Part shown: piece after piece, positions 58,160 through 64,000 of the stretch
Position numbering within the stretch: position 1 is the first letter of the stretch
How the letters are laid out: every line of letters begins with the position of its first letter
Origin: Treponema sp. UBA3813
GTDB lineage: Bacteria; Spirochaetota; Spirochaetia; Treponematales; Treponemataceae
NCBI GenBank assembly: GCA_002368605.1
Contig: DFEB01000033.1
Coordinates: forward strand, 1-64,000
Direction: 5' to 3'
Length of the DNA: 64,000 nucleotides
Made by a program: the position numbers and the translations under genes
Notes under the pieces: generated by a model
What the model saw: the letters and a program-made list of their open reading frames with translations, nothing else
Told to the model about the DNA's origin: nothing
The model's database searches: none

Positions 58160-58396
58160 TTAGTTGGCAGCTGCTTTTGGAGCGCCAGCGTTTGCAGGAA
58201 CGACTGTGATTTTCTTTGTAACGAAACCTGAGCGGTAGCAGCGTGTGCAGACATTCAATGTTTCTGTTCTTCCGAAATCTTCTGTCTTTACCTTGATGAT
58301 GTTTGGTCTCCAAGTGTGGCGTGTGTGGTTGTATGATTTACTAACTCTGTTACCAGACTGAGAACCTTTTCCGCAGATATCACAAACTCTAGACAT
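58160..58396 (-). CDS. rpmB: 50S ribosomal protein L28
   Basis: The 78-residue protein begins SRVCDICGKGSQSGNRVSKSYNHTRHTWRPN and has VCTRCYRSGF; the two CxxC pairs are the zinc-ribbon form of L28. The Ala/Pro-rich tail is normal for spirochaetes. RBS AGGTAGG lies before ATG. Its own promoter (58440-58468) and terminator make it a single-gene unit. Confidence 0.95.
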   Translation of the reverse strand: MSRVCDICGKGSQSGNRVSKSYNHTRHTWRPNIIKVKTEDFGRTETLNVCTRCYRSGFVTKKITVVPANAGAPKAAAN

Positions 58397-58439
58397 GATT
58401 TATACCTACCTAAAAATTGAATACAAATTAAGTTCAAAT

Positions 58440-58468
58440 AGTATATGAAAAACGCTCTATACTGTCAA
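58440..58468 (-). promoter_or_regulatory. rpmB promoter
   Basis: On the minus strand TTGACA (58468-58463), exactly 17 bases, TATACT (58445-58440). This is the closest match to the sigma-70 consensus in the window, fitting a ribosomal gene. Confidence 0.85.
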
Positions 58469-58495
58469 TATGAAAGAACCAAAATCCGTGAATTT

Positions 58496-59425
58496 TTATG
58501 CTTCAAGGACAAGGCCGTCATAGGCAGGGGAGACGCTTCCGCCTTCGCTGACGATTTTGCTGAGGCGGGGAAAATCAGGGAGCTTTTCATTTATGTAATT
58601 TTGAATCTGCTCGTGGCTCATATCGTGGGTGATATGGGTGAACCAGGTGTGCTTTGCTCCGATTCTCTCGGCATAGGCCAGAGCCTGCAAAAAATTACAG
58701 TGGCTTGAGTGCTCTTTTTCCCTTAATGCGTCGATTACAAGGTGCTCAATCTGACCGCCGGCTTTTATGACTTCAGAAATTGACTGGTCGCTGATGAAAT
58801 TGCAGTCGGTGAGGTAGGCGATTCCTTTTTTTTGATCCTTTGCGCCGTGGCTGAAAACATAACCGTTGGTGTGATGGTTTCCGTGCAGCATGGGAATTTG
58901 CACGATCTGGATTTTTTTTTCCTCACCGAGTAAAAGAGGATTTTCACTGGTATTCTGGTCGATTGGAATGAGGTGGAGCTTTGGAATTCCGCCTCCTTTA
59001 TCATGATCTACGAAAATGTAGGGGAATCGCTGGTGAATGTAGCCTTTTGTACGCTCGCTGGTGTAGACTGGCAGGCCTTCCCCGCTGGTTTCGGGATATT
59101 TTTCGGCAATTACGCGGTCACGGCTCATGGCGAAGGAATTTTTGTGGCTGAAAATGCGCAAATCATCAATTCCGTGAAGGTGGTCTGCATGGGAATGAGT
59201 GATGAAAACGGCGTCCAGGCGGCAGATTTTGTATTTAAGAGCCTGAAAGCGGAAATCCGGCCCCACATCAATGAGAAAGTGCTGATTTGCCTCTTCCACC
59301 AGGGCGCTGCAGCGAAGCCTTGTGTTGTGAGGATCAGAAGATGTGCATACCGGGCAAGTGCAGCCGATAACTGGAACTCCGTGACTTGTTCCGGTTCCCA
59401 TTAAAGTCATTTTCATGCTTTCCAT
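58496..59425 (-). CDS. PhnP-like metallo-beta-lactamase-fold hydrolase
   Basis: The 309-residue protein begins with the PhnP/RNase Z-type motif MTLMGTGTSHGVPVIGCTCPVCTSSDPHNTRLRCSALVE, including the CTCPVC zinc cluster typical of PhnP phosphodiesterases. The MBL metal site is ITHSHADHLHGIDDLR, with later ligands in GNHHTNG and LTDCN. It likely cleaves a cyclic phosphodiester; no phosphonate genes are nearby, so the substrate is open. ATG 59416 (MKMTLMG) is an equally good start. Confidence 0.88.
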   Translation of the reverse strand: MESMKMTLMGTGTSHGVPVIGCTCPVCTSSDPHNTRLRCSALVEEANQHFLIDVGPDFRFQALKYKICRLDAVFITHSHADHLHGIDDLRIFSHKNSFAMSRDRVIAEKYPETSGEGLPVYTSERTKGYIHQRFPYIFVDHDKGGGIPKLHLIPIDQNTSENPLLLGEEKKIQIVQIPMLHGNHHTNGYVFSHGAKDQKKGIAYLTDCNFISDQSISEVIKAGGQIEHLVIDALREKEHSSHCNFLQALAYAERIGAKHTWFTHITHDMSHEQIQNYINEKLPDFPRLSKIVSEGGSVSPAYDGLVLEA

Positions 59426-59511
59426 TCTATCAAAAATTCTACTTTAGATAAAGATAAGTCCGTCACTATCCGCGATAAAGTGCAATATTTTCAAGTATTT
59501 GGTCTTGTTTA

Positions 59512-59540
59512 TTGACCACACTTCCTTAAAAAGATAAAAT
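59512..59540 (+). promoter_or_regulatory. prs promoter
   Basis: TTGACC (59512-59517), 17 bases, TAAAAT (59535-59540). A leader of about 20 bases with GGAG leads to ATG 59568. Confidence 0.75.
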
Positions 59541-59567
59541 AAGATATCGAATTTTTTGGAGATTAAA

Positions 59568-60851
59568 ATGCCGTATTCTGAACCGACCAATCTTGGTGTT
59601 GTTGCTTGTCCGGGTGGAGCTGTTTTTGCAGACGAAGTTATCGCACATTTGCGCCACATGTACAAACATCGTTTTGCCCTTAAAAGTGATGTAATTTCAA
59701 AACGATACAATCTCGAAAAGGACAAATTGGTCCAGGATATCAATTTCCGAAACGACCTTGCCACTTCTGACTTGGTAGTTCGTGGCCAGACCGACAAATA
59801 TCGTCCGCCGGTTTTCAAAATCAACACCCAGTTCACTTGGTTCGCAAACGGCGAGGTCAAGGCCGAGCTTCTTGATTGCGTTCGCGGAAAGGACATCTAT
59901 ATTTTCCAGGATGCCGAAAATCACGAGCCGATTCCAATGAACGGCGGCAAAAACATGGTCAATTTCTCTGTAAACGACCATGTTATGACCCTTCTCGTTA
60001 CAATCGATGCCGTCCAGCAGGCAGGAGCAAAGTCAATCACTCTTGTTCTTCCTGCTTTCCCATACAGCCGCCAGCACAAAAAGAAGAGCCGTGAAGGCCT
60101 TACAGCCGCTCTTCTCTGCCACATCTACGAGCTCAAGCATGTCACGCGAGTAATCACTTTGGACATCCACTCTCGCGAAATTGTCAACGCTTTCAACACG
60201 ACATATCTTGATAACTTGCACGCTTCATATCAGATTATCCGGGAGCTTGCAAAAGTCGTAAATCTCACAGGCCCAAATAAAGAGGATTTGGTTGTCGTTT
60301 CTCCAGACACTGGCGCCATTGACCGCAACAAATTCTACGCTACAGGTCTCAAAGTTCCTCTGGCAATGATTTACAAAGAGCGGGATTATTCTGTCGTCAC
60401 TCAGGACGCAAAAAACACCAATATCAAGAGCGTCAAACTTCTTGGTGATGTTAAAGGCAAAGTCGCTTTCCTTGCAGATGATATGTTGGGTACTGGTGGC
60501 ACTCTCCTTAAAGCAATGGAATTCTTGCACAACAACGGAGCCACAAAAGTCATCGCCGCAATTTCCCTCCCATTCTTCAGCGGAAACGCAATCGAACTTT
60601 TCGATCAGGCATACAAGGACGGCCTTTTCTACCGCGTAATCGGTACAAACGCTGTCTATCACTCAAATCTTAAAGACAAAGAATGGTTCATCTCAACCAA
60701 TGTCACTGGCCTTTTCGCAAATGTCATCACGCGAATCCATCATGACCAGTCTTTGAGCGATCTCCTCGATAACCGCACGATTATCGACAAACTTATCAAA
60801 AAAGACACTGATGCCGCGGCCAAGGCCGAAAAGTCAGACAAAGTTGACTGA
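59568..60851 (+). CDS. prs: Ribose-phosphate pyrophosphokinase (long form)
   Basis: The 427-residue protein makes PRPP from ribose-5-phosphate and ATP. Visible are LVLPAFPYSRQHKKKSREGLTAALL, the metal-binding TLDIHSREIVNAF, LVVVSPDTGAIDRNKFYATGL and the PRPP loop VAFLADDMLGTGGTLLKAMEFL. Ordinary bacterial Prs has about 315 residues. Here the first about 90 residues and scattered insertions are extra, as in some other spirochaetes. ATG 59568 is preceded by GGAG; the TTG at 59556 overlaps that RBS and is rejected. PRPP feeds xpt, which is also in this window. Confidence 0.9.
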   Translation: MPYSEPTNLGVVACPGGAVFADEVIAHLRHMYKHRFALKSDVISKRYNLEKDKLVQDINFRNDLATSDLVVRGQTDKYRPPVFKINTQFTWFANGEVKAELLDCVRGKDIYIFQDAENHEPIPMNGGKNMVNFSVNDHVMTLLVTIDAVQQAGAKSITLVLPAFPYSRQHKKKSREGLTAALLCHIYELKHVTRVITLDIHSREIVNAFNTTYLDNLHASYQIIRELAKVVNLTGPNKEDLVVVSPDTGAIDRNKFYATGLKVPLAMIYKERDYSVVTQDAKNTNIKSVKLLGDVKGKVAFLADDMLGTGGTLLKAMEFLHNNGATKVIAAISLPFFSGNAIELFDQAYKDGLFYRVIGTNAVYHSNLKDKEWFISTNVTGLFANVITRIHHDQSLSDLLDNRTIIDKLIKKDTDAAAKAEKSDKVD

Positions 60852-61962
60852 TACGATTCTTTGTATTGATATTGGAACTTCTTCTCTCAAGGCGGCTCTT
60901 CTGCCCGACAATCTGAAGAAGTTCCCGATTTTTGTTTCCCGTCAGGCTTTCCCCAAATCTTCTTTCGGCGAGCGTAATTCTGCCCGCTTTTATCTTCCTG
61001 CCCTTAAAGCCGCCCTTTCTGAGCTTAAAGAGAAAAATCCTGACTTTGCCATTGAGGCAATCTGCGTGAGCGGAAACGGCCCAACAATCATTTCTGAGGA
61101 TGGAAGGACTTTTTTATACAGCGATGCCCTTCCTGATTTTCCTGTCGAAGAGAAAAAAGTGCTCGAAAGGACGAAATCTCTTTTTATTCCCCGTTTTATT
61201 GGCTTCCGTGAGTTGTATCCTGCCCAATGGAAAGAAAGCCGGGCGATTTTTGGCACACCTGAATTTTTGCTTCATGAGTTGACTGGCGAGTCTCTTTCAA
61301 TCCTCCCAGAAGACCGCTTTTTGCCAGCCTATTGGACGGAAGAAGAGCTTGAATCTTGCGGATTTTCAGATTCTGACATAAAAAAAATTCCGCCATTAAA
61401 AAAAATGGGCTCCTTCGTCGGTAAAGTAAGCGAAAAAGCCGCCCTTGCAACAGGCCTCTTTGAAGGCACTTTCGTTTTTGCGGGCGCGCCTGACTTCGTG
61501 GTAGCCCTTTTAGGCACGGGAACTGTCTTCCCCGGTCGTCTCTGTGACAGGGCAGGTAGCAGCGAGGGCTTGAATCTCTGCACCACAAAGCCGGTCTTTG
61601 CAGAAGGTTTACGCACCCTGCCCAGCGCAATTCCGGGACTGTGGAATCTTTCTTATCTTTTGAATCCCTCTGTGGACTCTGCGCCCTCTGTGAGGAATTT
61701 TAATGAGCTTGCTCATGGAATCAGGCTTCTTCGGGGGGCGGCTCTTTCTAACGGCGAGTTTTTTCCGGATTATATGACAATTACGGGCGGGCAGGCTTTG
61801 GATGATGAGCTGATTGCCCAAAAAGAGGCTGCGACTGGCCTTAAAATAAAGAAAATGCCCTGTGCCGATGCGGAGCTTATCGGAGACTTGATTCTTGCCC
61901 GTGTCGCTTTGGGGGACTTTGACGATGTTCCTGAAGCTGTCTTCGGACTGATTGGAGCTTAA
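60844..61962 (+). CDS. FGGY-family carbohydrate kinase
   Basis: The product of about 372 residues has the FGGY N-terminal ATPase fold: TILCIDIGTSSLKAALLPDN, IEAICVSGNGPTIISEDG, and later GAPDFVVALLGTGTVFPGRLCDRAGSSEG and MTITGGQALDDELIAQ. It is shorter than xylulokinase or glycerokinase (about 500) because the cap regions are reduced. TTG 60844 is taken as start, overlapping prs by 8 bases; ATG 60811 is further inside prs and has no RBS. Residues about 275-287 (PSVDSAPSVRNFN) are encoded by a dispersed repeat (61667-61703). Substrate unknown. Confidence 0.8.
   Translation: MTDTILCIDIGTSSLKAALLPDNLKKFPIFVSRQAFPKSSFGERNSARFYLPALKAALSELKEKNPDFAIEAICVSGNGPTIISEDGRTFLYSDALPDFPVEEKKVLERTKSLFIPRFIGFRELYPAQWKESRAIFGTPEFLLHELTGESLSILPEDRFLPAYWTEEELESCGFSDSDIKKIPPLKKMGSFVGKVSEKAALATGLFEGTFVFAGAPDFVVALLGTGTVFPGRLCDRAGSSEGLNLCTTKPVFAEGLRTLPSAIPGLWNLSYLLNPSVDSAPSVRNFNELAHGIRLLRGAALSNGEFFPDYMTITGGQALDDELIAQKEAATGLKIKKMPCADAELIGDLILARVALGDFDDVPEAVFGLIGA
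61667..61703 (+). repeat. Dispersed CTCTGTG-type repeat, copy 3, inside the FGGY kinase gene
   Basis: CCTCTGTGGACTCTGCGCCC followed by TCTGTGAGGAATTTTAA is three 9-base units plus the same tail as the copy at 14930-14965. It stays in frame in the kinase gene. Confidence 0.6.
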
Positions 61963-61963
61963 C

Positions 61964-62626
61964 ATGCAGACTTACAACTTACCGAAAAATCCACGAGTCC
62001 TTATTTTCGACATTGACTCAACCCTCTACACCTGTCCTGAATATGCCCACGAGCAGATTGACTCTCAGGTTCGACATTGGGCGGCTTTGAACGGATATTC
62101 TGCTGACGGCGCGCGGAGCATGATTGCAGATTTCCGCAGAAAGTGGGCAGCTGAGCATAATGGTCAGAAAATTTCTTTGGGTAATCTCTTTAAATTCTTC
62201 GGTGTTTCCATTGAGACCAGCATTGATTGGCGGAAAAAGCTCTTTAATCCGGCGGATTACCTTAGCCGGGATGAAAAACTGATTGCAGCCCTCACTGAAC
62301 TTTCAAAAAAATTCTACATGATTTGCGTCACCAATAATCCTGTGGAGCCGGCGCGGAAAACCCTTGAAGTCATCGGAATTTCAGACCTTTTCCCAGAAAT
62401 CGTAGGTCTGGACACTTGCATGGCCTCAAAGCCTTCAAAAAAGATTCTCGACAAGGCGATGGAGCTTGCGAGTGTGGCTTTGGGTGGGGAAATTTCTTAC
62501 TCAGACTGCATTTCAATTGGCGACCGTTATGATATTGACTTGGCGTTGGCCATAGAGCTTGGCATGGGCGGCGTTCTCGTTTCTGGAAGCGAAGAAGTTT
62601 GCAATCTTAGCGAGATTTTGTTATAA
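61964..62626 (+). CDS. HAD-family hydrolase (pyrimidine 5'-nucleotidase-like)
   Basis: The 220-residue protein has motif I VLIFDIDSTLYTCPEYAHEQID, motif II MICVTNNP, the lysine in MASKPSKKILDKAM and motif IV SIGDRYDIDLALAIELGMGGVLVSG. The early LYTC and long alpha cap resemble the SDT1/PynA-like nucleotidases. ATG 61964 has GGAG upstream and follows the kinase stop by 1 base. The stop codon TAA overlaps the -10 box of the tRNA promoter. Confidence 0.85.
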   Translation: MQTYNLPKNPRVLIFDIDSTLYTCPEYAHEQIDSQVRHWAALNGYSADGARSMIADFRRKWAAEHNGQKISLGNLFKFFGVSIETSIDWRKKLFNPADYLSRDEKLIAALTELSKKFYMICVTNNPVEPARKTLEVIGISDLFPEIVGLDTCMASKPSKKILDKAMELASVALGGEISYSDCISIGDRYDIDLALAIELGMGGVLVSGSEEVCNLSEILL

Positions 62627-62627
62627 T
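62599..62627 (+). promoter_or_regulatory. Promoter of the tRNA-like RNA and tRNA-Arg unit
   Basis: TTGCAA (62599-62604), 17 bases, TATAAT (62622-62627), with TG one base upstream of the -10 (extended -10). It lies in the last codons of the HAD gene. A start near 62634 would put about 9 bases before the tRNA-like sequence. Confidence 0.75.
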
Positions 62628-62642
62628 CACTTTGTACCTTTC

Positions 62643-62743
62643 GATCCCGTAGCTCAGCTGGATAGAGCATCAAAAACGCTTTCGCGTTTTACCTAATTGG
62701 AAGCTCGTGCGTTCCAGTTGCAACAGGTAAGCTACGGTTTCAG
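62643..62743 (+). ncRNA. Remodelled tRNA-Arg copy: structured tRNA-like RNA or pseudo-tRNA
   Basis: The first 29 bases (62643-62671) equal the 5' end of the tRNA-Arg that starts at 62749, and 62699-62723 resembles its variable and T-arm region. The anticodon arm is replaced by a longer stretch with the hairpin AAAACGC (62673-62679), loop TTTC, GCGTTTT (62684-62690). The acceptor 3' half is lost. Instead CCGTAGCT (62647-62654) pairs with AGCTACGG (62730-62737), and ACCT plus AATTGGAA (62691-62702) pairs with TTCCAGTT (62712-62719) and AGGT (62725-62728). It cannot be a working tRNA. It is either a decayed duplicate or a small RNA built from one. Confidence 0.6.
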
Positions 62744-62748
62744 AGCCT

Positions 62749-62822
62749 GATCCCGTAGCTCAGCTGGATAGAGCATCCGCCTCCTAAGCGGAAGGTCGTG
62801 CGTTCGAATCGCATTGGGGTCA
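62749..62822 (+). tRNA. tRNA-Arg (anticodon CCU)
   Basis: A 74-base cloverleaf with acceptor GATCCCG/TGGGGTC (G-U pairs at two positions), D arm GCTC...GAGC, anticodon stem TCCGC/GCGGA with loop CTCCTAA, T arm GTGCG-TTCGAAT-CGCAT and discriminator A. CCA is not encoded. The anticodon CCU reads AGG. The last three bases overlap the stop codon of rmuC on the other strand. Confidence 0.93.
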
Positions 62823-63689
62823 TTCGGCGGTCAGATTTTCTATTTGATCGCCGATTTTTTTTGTCTTGTCGTTTACCTCGCTGAATTTGGCGCTGGCGTT
62901 TGACAAATGCTTTCCCAGCGTGGCAAGTTCTTCCTTATAGTTGCTGAATTCGCGCTGGATTCCTGAGATTTTCTTGATGATTGATTCGGCCTGCTCTTCG
63001 ATTTTCATTCCCTTTAGTCCGTAGACGATGGAAAGAAGGTAGGCGTAAAAAGTGTTGGGGGAGACGATGATGACCCGGCTTTTCATGGCGTAGTCAAAAA
63101 GCTCATAGCCCTTTGCGCTGTCTTTTGTGAGGATTTCGTAGTAGACGCTCTCGGAAGGAATGTACATGAGGGCGAAGTCGAAAGTGCCTTCCTGCGGGTG
63201 GATATATTTCTTTGAGATTTCGTCGATTCTGGCTTTGACGCTTTTTATGAATTCTGATTTTGCCTTTTTTTTGCCGTCAGCGTCTTTTGATGAAAGATAG
63301 CGCTCAAAGCTTTCCAGCGGGAATTTTGAGTCCACCGGGATAATGTGCTTTCCCAGCCGGATTATGGCGTCAACTGTGGCTCCGTCAGAGAATTGAAATT
63401 GTTCCTGATAATTTTTTGGCGGAAGAGTGTCTTTTAGTAAATTATATAGAAGATATTCACCGAAATTTCCCCGGAGTTTGGGCGCGTGGAGAATCATTTT
63501 GAGGGAAGAGACTTCCTTGCCGATTTCCTGAATTTGAAGGGTTGTGCTTTCCAGGGATGCGAGTTTTTGCGTAAGCTCAGAAAAATCCGAGTTTTTGCGG
63601 GAGGCGAGGGCGTGAATCAGCAGAATCAAAAGAAGGAGAGAAAAAAATGCCAGACAGGCGATTATTACATAAGTCAAAGGAAAATTCAT
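62820..63689 (-). CDS. rmuC: RmuC-domain protein
   Basis: The 289-residue protein has an N-terminal membrane helix (YVIIACLAFFSLLLLILLIHAL), a coiled coil, and the RmuC core: LRGNFGEYLLYNLLKDTLP, FQFSDGATVDAIIRLGKHIIPVDSKFPLESFERYL and SRVIIVSPNTFYAYLLSIVYGLKGMKIEEQAESI. It is shorter than E. coli RmuC (about 475). RmuC limits DNA inversions and has a PD-(D/E)XK nuclease-like core. Its final codons also hold, on the other strand, the tRNA terminator. Confidence 0.9.
   Translation of the reverse strand: MNFPLTYVIIACLAFFSLLLLILLIHALASRKNSDFSELTQKLASLESTTLQIQEIGKEVSSLKMILHAPKLRGNFGEYLLYNLLKDTLPPKNYQEQFQFSDGATVDAIIRLGKHIIPVDSKFPLESFERYLSSKDADGKKKAKSEFIKSVKARIDEISKKYIHPQEGTFDFALMYIPSESVYYEILTKDSAKGYELFDYAMKSRVIIVSPNTFYAYLLSIVYGLKGMKIEEQAESIIKKISGIQREFSNYKEELATLGKHLSNASAKFSEVNDKTKKIGDQIENLTAE
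62824..62862 (+). terminator. Terminator of the tRNA-Arg unit, inside the rmuC 3' end
   Basis: A 13-pair stem (62824-62836 with 62842-62854, two G-U pairs), loop TTTCT and eight T. It starts two bases after the tRNA and lies antisense within rmuC coding sequence. Confidence 0.85.
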
Positions 63690-63784
63690 GAAAAGATTTT
63701 AGCATAAAAAAGATAGGAAAGTAATAAGGGGATAGAGGATAGATTAGAAGGAGAATGTTTTTTTTCAGAATGTCCGATTATCCA
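63690..63784. other. AT-rich intergenic DNA before the DUF4954-like gene
   Basis: No gene is seen. The stretch from about 63774 to 63806, read in reverse, has GAAAACAGAAAATTGAAAAT and GGATAATCGG, like the AAAATTGAAAA-type spacer found near 52244. It may be a further simple dispersed repeat. Confidence 0.3.
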
Positions 63785-63813
63785 TTTTCAATTTTCTGTT
63801 TTCATTTTATAAT
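63785..63813 (+). promoter_or_regulatory. Promoter of the DUF4954-like gene (leaderless type)
   Basis: TTTTCA (63785-63790), 17 bases, TATAAT (63808-63813), and ATG 63820 six bases later. The -35, spacing and -10 are the same as at parE. Confidence 0.65.
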
Positions 63814-63819
63814 GGCTGA

Positions 63820-64000
63820 ATGGTACAGGTTAGCACAGTTCAGAATGCGTCGGTTTTGCCGCAGTTTTATTCGGATTTTCTTGCCGGAAAGCGGCAGCTC
63901 ACTTCCAGCGAAATTTCCCTTCTTAAAAAGACTAATAAAAATTCTGATTTAACATGGAAGAATGTCTGGGTCAGCAAAGAATCTTTTGATCCAGCCCTTG
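63820..64000 (+). CDS. DUF4954-like protein, N-terminal part (runs out of window)
   Basis: An open frame from ATG 63820 to the window end gives 60 residues beginning MVQVSTVQNASVLPQFYSDF. The part LTSSEISLLKKTNKNSDLTWKN and VWVSKESFDPAL resembles the start of DUF4954 proteins, long left-handed-helix nucleotidyl/acyltransferase-like proteins seen in Bacteroidetes and spirochaetes. The family call rests on the first 60 residues only. No RBS; the promoter predicts a leaderless message. Confidence 0.6.
   Translation, partial: MVQVSTVQNASVLPQFYSDFLAGKRQLTSSEISLLKKTNKNSDLTWKNVWVSKESFDPAL

Noticed and set aside
62643..62743. A second functional tRNA-Arg or an intron-containing tRNA
   Set aside because: No seven-base anticodon loop can be formed and the acceptor 3' strand is absent; removing the extra bases does not restore a cloverleaf.
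62643..62822. Phage or island attachment site at the duplicated tRNA
   Set aside because: The exact duplication is of the 5' half, integrases usually use the 3' half, and no integrase or foreign DNA lies between the copies.
63755..63952. Short frame MFFFRMSDYPF near the right end
   Set aside because: It runs through the promoter and is out of frame with the DUF4954-like start at 63820, which fits the promoter better.

Overview
The window reads as chromosomal DNA of a spirochaete, most likely a Treponema of the gut or rumen type; the species cannot be fixed from sequence alone. The reasons are the Treponema-style flagellar and chemotaxis genes (FliS, FlgN-like, FliL-like, CheR, CheB, an MCP), a UPF0164-type beta-barrel, a DUF5312-like protein, a GatCAB amidotransferase operon, and AT-rich intergenic DNA with moderate-GC genes. 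I saw no insertion sequence, prophage, CRISPR array or rRNA operon. Coding density is high and no gene-free stretch exceeds 300 bases.

Layout. 1-425: 3' end of an acyl-CoA/AMP-forming synthetase. 457-8147 (minus): parE-parC, a membrane protein, a YigZ protein, a small outer-envelope protein and a RACo-like ASKHA protein, apparently one operon. 8216-10354 (minus): chemoreceptor. 10506-14127 (plus): xanthine salvage (xpt, permease), small membrane exporter, CYTH protein, metallopeptidase. 14136-14828 (minus): HAD phosphatase. 14979-19486: Gld-type ABC system (ATPase, permease, GldG-like, DUF4340). 19572-20846: CobW-type GTPase with a His-rich arm. 20864-23095 (minus): lptC-lptA-lptB. 23202-25302: cheR, cheB. 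25422-28686: rny, rlmE, LysM/M23 peptidase. 28757-31975 (minus): hflX, FliL-like, membrane protein, ECF sigma, anti-sigma. 32042-42004: acidic membrane sensor-like protein, prepilin peptidase, DUF5312-like, UPF0164 barrel, OmpA protein with FlgD-like Ig repeats, TIGR02757 protein. 42006-42947 (minus): flgN-like, fliS. 43066-51340: ftsH, lolA-like, rodZ-like, rimO, chagasin-like lipoprotein, pcrA/uvrD. 51382-58108: secreted TPR-like protein, gatCAB, several small proteins. 58160-63689: rpmB, PhnP-like hydrolase, prs, FGGY kinase, HAD, a tRNA-like RNA plus tRNA-Arg(CCU), rmuC. 63820-64000: start of a DUF4954-like protein.

Most genes are household, envelope and motility functions. The unusual material is small. 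(1) A self-contained transcription unit at 62599-62862 has its own promoter and terminator and makes a structured, remodelled copy of tRNA-Arg just before the real tRNA-Arg. (2) Short palindromic repeat families are scattered between and inside genes, including an in-frame insertion in rimO, a repeat-built N-terminal tail on LptB, and a REP-like palindrome at the start of parE. (3) At least six promoters have a -10 box ending 6-8 bases before the ATG, which predicts leaderless mRNAs.
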